Of a DNA stretch of 21,812 nucleotides, positions 1 through 7,351 are shown piece after piece. This DNA is from an uncultured Bacillaceae bacterium (GTDB lineage: Bacteria; Bacillota; Bacilli; Bacillales; Amphibacillaceae), in the NCBI GenBank assembly GCA_937925695.1, contig CALAMD010000020.1, positions 1 to 21,812 of the forward strand, in the 5' to 3' direction. The position numbers were made by a program, and so were the translations under genes. The notes under the pieces are model-generated. The model had not been told where the DNA came from. It did no database searches and saw only the letters and a program-made list of their open reading frames with translations. Every line of letters begins with the position of its first letter. Position 1 is the stretch's first letter.

Positions 1-1462
1 AATCATCTTTAATATCAAATCCTACTTTCATGGGCTCGGACCATGTACTCTCATACATTTCTTCAACAGTAGATCTTTCCGGATCCTCTAGAATACCATT
101 TTTAAAGTCATCTACCATATCAGGATCTGTACCGGCTACAACGACATCTATATTACCGTCGCTCCGGTTAAGGACAAGTCCACATAAATAGCGTTCAAAA
201 GCTTGTTTTCTTAACCCCATATGATATCCCAGATTTTGTACATCCCCGATGACAGTATATTTTTTAGCATATACTTTTCCTTGGGGCATTGGGGTGACTG
301 TTGAACTTGTTGCTACATTTGATGCCAATGGCGACAGCACATCAGAAAAATCAAAATAAAATTTGGTCCGATCAGTATCTAAGTTTATTGTTTCAGGAAA
401 ATAATAATCAATGATCGCAGCAGGAACATCACTGGCTTTACCTTGCATTGGAAATAGTAAACCACCAATTTGTGATGTTGGATTTAATTCAATCACGGTT
501 GCTGCTTCTGAAAGGCTTTTTTCAAAATCAATAATTAAGTCAACAGATCCATGAGTTAACCCCGGAACAGCTTGCAAAGCTTGAACGGCATAATCCATAA
601 TTTCCTGAGGCATTTCATCCGTAACATTTATTGGATCTCCGCCTAGCGATATATTACTCTTGTTTGTCAAGAATAGTTGTTTTCCTTTTTCTAACACCGT
701 ATCCAATGTGTACCCTTGCGACTTTATAAATGATTGTTTTTCTTTATCCAACTTTATTAGACAACTAATTAGACGGGGATTCTGTTTTCTTACTTCATTT
801 TTCTGTTCAATTAATTCACTAATTGTACTTACCCCATCCCCAATTACGTTTGCCGGCACTCTTTTCATTGCTGCTACTGCTTTATCACCGACAACGTAGA
901 TCCGATAATCATCACCAGTAGCGAATTGCTCTAGTAGCACATCAGGTTCATTTAATTCATGACGGAGATAGGTGATGGCTGCTTGCAATTCTTGTTCATT
1001 ACGTATATTTGTAATCACACCTCTGCCAAAACTTCCATCTGTCGGTTTTAAAACGACAGGGAAGCCAATTTCTTTTCCGTATGATAAGATTTCTTGATCA
1101 CTGGCTTTTTTATCAAACTGTTTGCCAATTGGTGTACGGATTCCTGCCTGTAAAAGCGCTTGTTTCATCTTTGCTTTATTACCACCAATCTCCACTGCTT
1201 CATTGGTTACTTTATCGCCCCTTGTTCTGAAAAAATAGTGGGTACGATCTTCTGAACTAAGGGAAAAAAGTCTTCCTGGTGTATCAACATACCATGTTTT
1301 CATATCAGGAAACTTTTCTGAGTCCTTTGTATGCCATTTTAAGGTCAAGCCTCTACGCCAACCTTCTAACGCAATCACATAAGCATCGAGGTTCCATCCT
1401 CTGGCATCGGCTACAACCTCATTGGAAAGATGCGGAAGCCAGTTTTGATTATGTTGTTCCAT
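1..1462 (-). CDS. ATP-grasp ligase with C-terminal acylphosphatase-like domain (partial)
   Basis: The gene runs off the left edge; 487 residues are visible without a stop. The ATG at 1462 has AGGAGG at 1470-1475, 7 bases upstream. Residues about 80-330 form an ATP-grasp fold like that of cyanophycin synthetase and GshF: a T-N-E-A-V segment, ATP-binding Lys139 followed by a G-S-F-G-R-G loop, a K-R-V-P-A-N-V-I-G-D-G stretch, and metal ligands Glu325 and Asn327 (ELNP). Such domains activate a carboxylate as acyl phosphate and join it to an amine. Residues about 400-470 resemble acylphosphatase: the loop G-D-V-Q-N-L-G-Y-H, and Asn432 in V-L-N at the place of the catalytic Asn. The catalytic Arg of the loop is replaced by His414, so hydrolysis may be lost. 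It lies downstream of the wall-polymer operon, beyond a hairpin. Amino acid or peptide ligation to a wall polymer is an inference; the substrate is unknown. Confidence 0.85.
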   Translation of the reverse strand, partial: MEQHNQNWLPHLSNEVVADARGWNLDAYVIALEGWRRGLTLKWHTKDSEKFPDMKTWYVDTPGRLFSLSSEDRTHYFFRTRGDKVTNEAVEIGGNKAKMKQALLQAGIRTPIGKQFDKKASDQEILSYGKEIGFPVVLKPTDGSFGRGVITNIRNEQELQAAITYLRHELNEPDVLLEQFATGDDYRIYVVGDKAVAAMKRVPANVIGDGVSTISELIEQKNEVRKQNPRLISCLIKLDKEKQSFIKSQGYTLDTVLEKGKQLFLTNKSNISLGGDPINVTDEMPQEIMDYAVQALQAVPGLTHGSVDLIIDFEKSLSEAATVIELNPTSQIGGLLFPMQGKASDVPAAIIDYYFPETINLDTDRTKFYFDFSDVLSPLASNVATSSTVTPMPQGKVYAKKYTVIGDVQNLGYHMGLRKQAFERYLCGLVLNRSDGNIDVVVAGTDPDMVDDFKNGILEDPERSTVEEMYESTWSEPMKVGFDIKDD

Positions 1463-1489
1463 CGGGTTCCCTCCTAATATCCTTGCCAC

Positions 1490-1495
1490 ATTATA
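1490..1495 (-). promoter_or_regulatory. Possible -10 box for the ATP-grasp/acylphosphatase gene
   Basis: A perfect TATAAT reads on the minus strand, 27 bases before the start codon at 1462. This would give a short leader of about 20 bases holding the AGGAGG site. No good -35 hexamer is found at 16-18 bases, so this is a weak call. It would let the gene be expressed separately from the operon upstream. Confidence 0.3.
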
Positions 1496-1537
1496 CTCCG
1501 TTCATTTTCTCTGCATTTTTTTATTAAACAGTTAAAG

Positions 1538-1585
1538 AGATGCTAACTAATGTTTGAAACTGAACCATACCATTAGTCAGCATCT
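1538..1585 (-). terminator. Long hairpin after the TupA-like gene (terminator or attenuator)
   Basis: Two 15-base arms (1538-1552 and 1571-1585) pair with a single G-U wobble around an 18-base loop. The hairpin sits 49 bases after the stop of the operon's last gene and 76 bases before the next start. On the minus strand the stem is followed by CTTTAACTGTTT, a poor U-tract, so termination may be partial and the downstream ATP-grasp gene may receive read-through. Confidence 0.5.
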
Positions 1586-1633
1586 GACATCATATTACAA
1601 TGAGTATTTATTTATTAACATAATCAGAATATG

Positions 1634-3106
1634 TTATTTAATCACTTCTACCGAATATCCTAGCGATTCTTTAAACCTCATAAACTCGGTAAATGTTTTT
1701 CCATGTAACAAATCATCTACAAGACGAGCTTGAGCATCTAAATAATAATCACCGAGCCACTGATCGGTAGCCTCATCAAATTCATCGTAATTACCTGGTT
1801 TAGCGGTAAATTCACCAAATACCAATCCTTTTTCTGAACGAAGAAAGTCGATTCTAATAAATGGAGCGGGTATTTTGGCGCTCAGTTTTTCAGCGAGGGC
1901 GATTTCTTCTTTCGTGACACCCTGACCTTTAAACAGTTGTTCATCATATTTACCGGTTCGAATTCTTTCACCAGTTGCTGTCCACCAGCAATGTTTTCGC
2001 TCAGGATAACGACTTATTTCGAGAATGACGCCAACTGTTCCATAAAAACAATAAAACTTGATATCACGTGCCGGCATCTTTTTTTCTTTATCTTCTAAAA
2101 TTAACTCTTCCATAATCCACACATCTTCATCTACTCGACCTGTTTGTATATCTTTTGACATATGTGCTTGTAAATCTGTGAAACTAGTTAATTGCTTAGA
2201 TCGATTGATATCTATTATATCATCGAAACCATAGACAAGATAGACACCCCTAGATCCGGCACCTTCATAGGGTTTAATAACAACTTGCTCTTTTTGAGGC
2301 AAATTTCTTAAACTGAACTTTTGCTCAATAACCATCGGTTTTCTTACATTTAGTTGCTCAACAAAGTGGTAGGCATCAAGTTTATTTTCCAACAAAAACT
2401 CTGGCAAGTCATCAATAAATTGCTTTTGTCTTAATCGCATACTCAGATTAGCACGAAATGATGATACTTCTCGCAAAGGTAATTGGTTATCCGTTGTTAA
2501 CCCTGCTCTTAACATAAATTCAGGTATTTCTTCTATACTTAAAGCGGCTAAAATTTTTTTGTATATCAAATGTTGTTTTTCAATGGGTTCATTCATAAAC
2601 AGTCTCGCACTATAGATGAGGGCTTGCCGGTAATTTTCGTTAAGTTTCTTTTTATCATCAATAGCCTGCTCAAGGAAATCAATTAATTCTCCCTGATCAT
2701 GCAGTTGTCTAACAAAGTCAATCGTTTGATAACTGTTTAATAAACGATCTTGTAAGCGTAATGTTCGTAACTGTTGTTTGGTTTCACTAAGTTCATTTTG
2801 GGTTTGTTTCAATATCTCTTCCAAAGTATCAATATATGATTCCTGGTCGATGATTTTTTTTCTTCCTAATAATCTATTAAACACTTTTTGTAAAACACGC
2901 AACGGGCGAGAGAGTTTCCAAGTATGACTTCTTTGGATATGATTCAACTTTTTCAATAGTTGTTTCTTTTCTTTGTCTAAGACATTAAGTTTGGCTTCTT
3001 TCCTCATTGTCTCTTGTTGTACTGTTTGATCAATAGCTTGATTGGATTGACTACTTGTATCTTCATCAATGGGCTTTATCATGGCTCGTGCTTCTTCATT
3101 AGACAA
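1634..3106 (-). CDS. TupA-like ATP-grasp protein
   Basis: 490 residues. The start is a TTG at 3106, supported by GGGGGAGGAG ending 10 bases upstream; no in-frame ATG is near. Residues 1-125 are polar and coiled-coil-like and contain S-H-T-W-K-L-S-R-P-L-R (60-70), a motif often seen at the N-terminus of wall-glycan enzymes. Residues about 195-475 form an ATP-grasp domain of the TupA type: Lys278-Pro279, loop E-G-A-G-S-R-G-V (281-288), E-E-L (333-335), D-I-K-F-Y-C-F (348-354), R-I-D-F (418-421) and G-E-F-T (431-434) with the likely metal-binding Glu432. TupA is known from teichuronopeptide synthesis in an alkaliphilic Bacillus. It is the last gene of the operon, 32 bases after a glycosyltransferase. 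I infer that it amidates a uronic acid in the glycan with an amino acid; the acceptor is not known. Confidence 0.8.
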   Translation of the reverse strand: MSNEEARAMIKPIDEDTSSQSNQAIDQTVQQETMRKEAKLNVLDKEKKQLLKKLNHIQRSHTWKLSRPLRVLQKVFNRLLGRKKIIDQESYIDTLEEILKQTQNELSETKQQLRTLRLQDRLLNSYQTIDFVRQLHDQGELIDFLEQAIDDKKKLNENYRQALIYSARLFMNEPIEKQHLIYKKILAALSIEEIPEFMLRAGLTTDNQLPLREVSSFRANLSMRLRQKQFIDDLPEFLLENKLDAYHFVEQLNVRKPMVIEQKFSLRNLPQKEQVVIKPYEGAGSRGVYLVYGFDDIIDINRSKQLTSFTDLQAHMSKDIQTGRVDEDVWIMEELILEDKEKKMPARDIKFYCFYGTVGVILEISRYPERKHCWWTATGERIRTGKYDEQLFKGQGVTKEEIALAEKLSAKIPAPFIRIDFLRSEKGLVFGEFTAKPGNYDEFDEATDQWLGDYYLDAQARLVDDLLHGKTFTEFMRFKESLGYSVEVIK

Positions 3107-3138
3107 TTGATTCTCACTCCTCCCCCGTTATGATGGCA

Positions 3139-5280
3139 TTAGAGATATGGATTATCATCTACCATCCACTCATCTAATCTGCTTTCATATTGTTCACGTA
3201 ATGTTTTATTTTCTTTCATCCATGTTTCCGATGATAAATTAATAAACCGAATCTCGTGTTGAAAATCGCTATTTAACCTGTCATAGATTTCACGATTACA
3301 TGCGAACCAGTTTCCCTGTTTACCAAAGTAGTCTCTCACATGCTTCGCACAATCTCTGAAATGGTATCTTCTACCGTTATTTTCTGTTAGCGGCAATTCG
3401 TCAATGACAATAATTACCTTTTTTGGTTGGATATGAGGTAAATAGACTTGTTTTTCTTGTAACACAGTCGGATTGTTAATGATCAAAATATCACATGTTA
3501 TTTTCTCACCATAGACAAGCATGTGAATATCCTGTCCATTAATGATGTTTCTGATCTGATGATCTAGTTCTTTTTTATTACTCATATTATAGCATGATAT
3601 TTGCATTAATCCTGTTAGAAATCCCAGTTGTTGATGAATGTTAATTTTTTCTATTAAAAGAGACGATGAAGCTGATTTAATGCGAAAATCTGATGCAATC
3701 ACAATATCCATATGACGCCATTTCGTTGGTTGTTCACGTCGTGGCAACATCGGCATGGGAACAGGAAAAGGGCGCGTCTCCATCGGAAAAGAATAATAAA
3801 GCGAATCGGATCGCCTATGGTAGGCACTAAAACTTTCGACATATTCTTTGCGAGCCCCCATAAAATAGCCAGCATAACCGAATGCCGAACTACCAGTAAG
3901 TGAGTTTTTAGATTGCTTAGGTAGGGATAACGGACCAGTTTTCAAATCTACAACTTTATCTTGGCCAAACACTCGGACTAACCGGCGTTTGAATTCACCG
4001 TCTGCTGCAAAACGAACACTATCCCAATACCCTATTTTCTCTAAAACTAGCTCACGGCGAAACATAAGTGACGACATATTGGAAAAGATATAACGTCCAG
4101 GTGTGCCACGACGATAAAATTTCAAATCTTCAGTTAGCCGTGCATGTTCTGATGTATTAGCAATGATATCTGGATGATTGACTAAATGCCTGGCTTGGAT
4201 CTCAATTTTTTCAGCATGTGACCAGTCATCAGCATCATTCACTGTGACAAACTCCCCTGTCGCTTCTCTTAAGCCGATATTTCTCGCAACATATGGACCA
4301 CTATTTATTGGTGTTGAAAATAATTTAATTCGATCGTCTTGCAACATATATTCTTTTACGACTTTTGTCGTATGATCAGTACTACAATCATCAACAACGA
4401 TCAGTTCTAAATTGGTCCAAGTTTGCTTAAGAATCGATTCGATAGCAATTTGAATTCCCGTTTCATAATTGTAAGCTGGTAGAATAATAGACACTTTTGG
4501 ACCATGATTAACTTTCTTTTCCGTTGGGAGGGTTTGTAAATCATCGTATGTTGCCGTTGAGTTCTTCGCATGGAAAGTAATTGGTTGTAAATCATAATAG
4601 ACAAAGGCTTTATTAATCCATTCAAGACGTTTATTCATATCCGCTTCTAGATTAGCCATCGCTAAATATAAATCCGGATGTGTTTCCATCTGTAGCATGG
4701 CTTTAATCACTTGTTTCCCTTGATCTGATTCTTGTAATAGGCTATAAGACTCAGCTTGTAAGATAGCTATTTTTCGTAATTGTTCATGGTTTTTTTCATG
4801 ATCAGCAGCGATGTCTAAATATTGTAAGCATGCAATGGCATCGTCTGTTGTTGCTTGATTGGCATGCCATAATGCGAGTTCCCAAGCTATCGCTTGTTGT
4901 AAATAGCGATCTGTTGTTTTTGCAACCATTTGTTTTAATTCTGCTAATGTTTTCTCAACAAAGCCTAAATTGTAAAGGTGATAAATATATGGTTTTAAAC
5001 GATTGGCAGCATCTTTTCGTTTATAGGACCGACTATATAATCGTTTTAAATTACGCCTTCCCAAAGCATAAGCAACAAATGAACGTGGGAAACCAATGAT
5101 ATTTTTCATATGCCGCTTAATGAAAGAAAAAAAATTATCAGCTTGGTTAAATTCTCGTTGATATTGTAGGTATTTATATGTTAGTCGTTTATTCTCATGG
5201 TTTTTTTGATCTAGCAATGCATCTAACTGGGCTAATTGATCATCCTGTTTATAAGATTGATTTTGATCATTATTTAACAT
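3139..5280 (-). CDS. Large GT2 glycosyltransferase with helical-repeat N-terminus (copy B)
   Basis: 713 residues, cytoplasmic, no membrane segments seen. Residues 1-50 are polar; about 95-235 are TPR-like helices (A-W-E-L-A-L-W-H; H-P-D-L-Y-L-A-M-A-N-L-E). Residues about 261-430 are a GT-A family 2 domain: K-V-S-I-I-L-P-A-Y-N, nucleotide-sugar site V-V-D-D-C-S-T-D (295-302), metal site D-A-D-D (349-352), and D-G-E-F near 428. The C-terminal part (about 524-713, starting D-I-V-I-A-S-D-F-R) resembles the second GT-B-like domain of bifunctional GT2 proteins. The start overlaps the stop of the upstream paralogue by 11 bases, implying coupled translation; GGGAG lies 13 bases upstream. It is a diverged duplicate of the gene at 5270-7234. 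Sugar donor and linkage cannot be read from the sequence; chain extension of the exported glycan is inferred. Confidence 0.85.
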   Translation of the reverse strand: MLNNDQNQSYKQDDQLAQLDALLDQKNHENKRLTYKYLQYQREFNQADNFFSFIKRHMKNIIGFPRSFVAYALGRRNLKRLYSRSYKRKDAANRLKPYIYHLYNLGFVEKTLAELKQMVAKTTDRYLQQAIAWELALWHANQATTDDAIACLQYLDIAADHEKNHEQLRKIAILQAESYSLLQESDQGKQVIKAMLQMETHPDLYLAMANLEADMNKRLEWINKAFVYYDLQPITFHAKNSTATYDDLQTLPTEKKVNHGPKVSIILPAYNYETGIQIAIESILKQTWTNLELIVVDDCSTDHTTKVVKEYMLQDDRIKLFSTPINSGPYVARNIGLREATGEFVTVNDADDWSHAEKIEIQARHLVNHPDIIANTSEHARLTEDLKFYRRGTPGRYIFSNMSSLMFRRELVLEKIGYWDSVRFAADGEFKRRLVRVFGQDKVVDLKTGPLSLPKQSKNSLTGSSAFGYAGYFMGARKEYVESFSAYHRRSDSLYYSFPMETRPFPVPMPMLPRREQPTKWRHMDIVIASDFRIKSASSSLLIEKINIHQQLGFLTGLMQISCYNMSNKKELDHQIRNIINGQDIHMLVYGEKITCDILIINNPTVLQEKQVYLPHIQPKKVIIVIDELPLTENNGRRYHFRDCAKHVRDYFGKQGNWFACNREIYDRLNSDFQHEIRFINLSSETWMKENKTLREQYESRLDEWMVDDNPYL

Positions 5281-7234
5281 AGCGCATCATATTCTCCCAT
5301 TTATCCGTTTTTACTGGTAAATCACGCTTCATTTGTTTAAACACTGCTTGGACTTCATCGTTGCTTGGATACCATACACCTGTTTGACCAAAATAGGCAT
5401 CTAGATGACTGAGTATTTTATTGAAAAAGTTCGGGTTATCGTGAGGAATTTCCTTCACCCTTACTGATAATTGCTCTGTTCTTAATGTGGGCATGTATGT
5501 TTGTTTATCTGTTAAAACTAAATGATCCAGAACAAATAGATGTTTCGTTGCTATGTTTTCACCATAAACAAGCATTTGAATTTGTTTACCATTAATCAAT
5601 TCTCGGATTGCAGGATTGATTACAGCTGGTAATGTTAATGAAAACTTACTCATTTGCACGAAACCGATCGTATATTTCTGTTTCAGCACAGCTATTTCTT
5701 GTAAAAAGCTTGGATAATCGTCAAGAATTGTACGAAAATCAGCTACAATGACAATATCAACTAACCGATGACGCTTCGGACTATGCTCTCTTTGTGGTAA
5801 CATCGGCTCAGGTGCAGGAAACAGGCGCTGTTCCATTGGATAGGGAAAATATAGATCCTCTGCTCGTTCGTGATAAAATTCTAAGCTTTCGACATATTCT
5901 CTTCTTGCGCCCATAAAGAACCCGTTATAGCCAAAAGCGGAGCTACCTGTTAAGGAATTGACGGATTGTCTTGGTAGTGATAATGGACCTGTTTTTAAAT
6001 TAACGATACTTTGGGGACCAAATACCCGTCTTAAACGGCGGATAAATTCACCATCAGCAGCAAATCGCACACTATCCCAAAATCCAAGTCGCTTCATGAC
6101 AGGTTCTCTTCTAAACATCAGTGAAGACATATTGGTAAAAATATAAATACCTGGTGTTCCGCGACGATAAATTTTTAACTTCTCGGTCAGTCGCGCATGT
6201 TCCGAAGTATTAGCAATAATTGTCGGATGATCAATTAAATGTTGTACTTGCACAGCTATTTTTTCAGCATGTGACCAGTCATCGGAATCGTTAATTGTTA
6301 CAAACTCTCCTGTTGCCTCTTGTAATCCAATATTTCTCGCTACATATGGACCACTATTTTCGGGAGTTGATAAGAGTTTAATTCGATCATCTTTCGCCAT
6401 ATAATCTTTGACTACTTCGATAGTATTGTCGGTACTACAATCATCAACAACGAGCAGCTCGATATTTTGCCATGTTTGCGTAAGAATAGATTCAATGGCA
6501 ATACGAATCCCATCTGCTGCATTGTAAGCAGGCAAAATAACCGATACCTTGGGACCGGTTGTTATTGTTTTCTCTATTTGTTTTGTTTGTAAATCATCGT
6601 ACGAGGCTTTGTTTGATGTTGTTGAAAATGTAATTGGGTAAAGACCGTATTCTTGATACACCTGATTGATCCTTGCTACACGCTTATCGATTGATGTTTC
6701 TAAGTTAGCTGCAGCTAAATATAAATCAGGATGCTGTTCTTGCTCTAGGGCATCTTGAATCACTTGCATTGCTTTTTCTGGTTGATGGATACGTTCATAG
6801 CATTCAGCTGCTATGATAGCCATTTTCCGTAATTGCTCTACATTTGTTTCGTTTTCTTTGGCAGCTTCGATATAGGTTAGCGCTCTTTGAGCATCTTGTT
6901 CAGTATATTGATTGACATGCCATAAAGCTAATTCCCAAGCAAGGGCGCGTTTAAATGACGCGTCTTTTGTCGTTTCAAACAAAGATATTAATTCAGCAAG
7001 CCCTCGGTCAATGAGTCCTAAATTGTATAAATAGTATTTTATCGTTTGAATCTGTTGTTTTTGTTGGTGAATTTTACCATATTTAGTTATTCGTTTGAGG
7101 AAGTTTTTTTGTCGATCTGATAATAAATTAGTGAGGAATTTTCTATGTTCCTCACGTAAAACAGTATATAAAAACCAATCGATTGGTCCGATGATGATTT
7201 TTTTTAATAAACGTAACAATGAAGCCACCGCCAT
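5270..7234 (-). CDS. Large GT2 glycosyltransferase with helical-repeat N-terminus (copy A)
   Basis: 654 residues, with the same layout as the downstream copy B: TPR-like helices (about 60-200), GT-A domain (about 228-400) with V-V-D-D-C-S-T-D (262-269) and D-S-D-D (316-319), then the D-I-V-I-V-A-D-F-R C-terminal domain. The core around G-P-Y-V-A-R-N-I-G-L and T-S-E-H-A-R-L-T-E is nearly identical between the copies, while N-termini and C-terminal ends differ. This copy lacks about 48 polar N-terminal residues present in copy B. The ATG at 7234 is the first possible start, as an in-frame TAG lies two codons upstream; the ribosome site is weak (GTGAAAG). It follows the ABC ATPase after 117 bases, which hold a 34-codon ORF. 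The likely role is adding sugars to the lipid-linked chain before export. Confidence 0.85.
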   Translation of the reverse strand: MAVASLLRLLKKIIIGPIDWFLYTVLREEHRKFLTNLLSDRQKNFLKRITKYGKIHQQKQQIQTIKYYLYNLGLIDRGLAELISLFETTKDASFKRALAWELALWHVNQYTEQDAQRALTYIEAAKENETNVEQLRKMAIIAAECYERIHQPEKAMQVIQDALEQEQHPDLYLAAANLETSIDKRVARINQVYQEYGLYPITFSTTSNKASYDDLQTKQIEKTITTGPKVSVILPAYNAADGIRIAIESILTQTWQNIELLVVDDCSTDNTIEVVKDYMAKDDRIKLLSTPENSGPYVARNIGLQEATGEFVTINDSDDWSHAEKIAVQVQHLIDHPTIIANTSEHARLTEKLKIYRRGTPGIYIFTNMSSLMFRREPVMKRLGFWDSVRFAADGEFIRRLRRVFGPQSIVNLKTGPLSLPRQSVNSLTGSSAFGYNGFFMGARREYVESLEFYHERAEDLYFPYPMEQRLFPAPEPMLPQREHSPKRHRLVDIVIVADFRTILDDYPSFLQEIAVLKQKYTIGFVQMSKFSLTLPAVINPAIRELINGKQIQMLVYGENIATKHLFVLDHLVLTDKQTYMPTLRTEQLSVRVKEIPHDNPNFFNKILSHLDAYFGQTGVWYPSNDEVQAVFKQMKRDLPVKTDKWENMMRYVK

Positions 7235-7245
7235 TATCTATACTT

Positions 7246-7350
7246 TCACATTTTCATATCGCTTATAATTCTTAGATCAATGGATGAACGCGTATTTTGC
7301 GTTTGATTCTTTGTTAAACTATTTAGTTCATCTTTATTAGGTTGTCTCAT
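7246..7350 (-). other. 34-codon ORF between the ABC ATPase and the GT2 gene
   Basis: An ATG one base after the ATPase stop opens a 34-codon reading frame ending in TGA 11 bases before the GT2 start. The product is polar (rich in Asn, Gln, Ser, Thr, Lys). It has no clear ribosome site of its own. It could be a coupling or leader ORF, a remnant of the N-terminal extension seen in the neighbouring paralogue, or chance. One frameshift would not join it to the GT2 gene, because a TAG blocks that frame. Confidence 0.25.
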
Positions 7351-7351
7351 G

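Noticed and set aside
660..1527. Plus-strand ORFs at 660-899 and 1279-1527
   Set aside because: They lie opposite the ATP-grasp/acylphosphatase gene, lack ribosome sites and have biased, unrecognisable products.
3712..5099. ORFs on either strand inside the copy B glycosyltransferase gene (3712-3903, 4178-4375, 4407-4625, 4830-5099)
   Set aside because: They overlap a well-supported GT2 coding frame and show no motifs or start signals.
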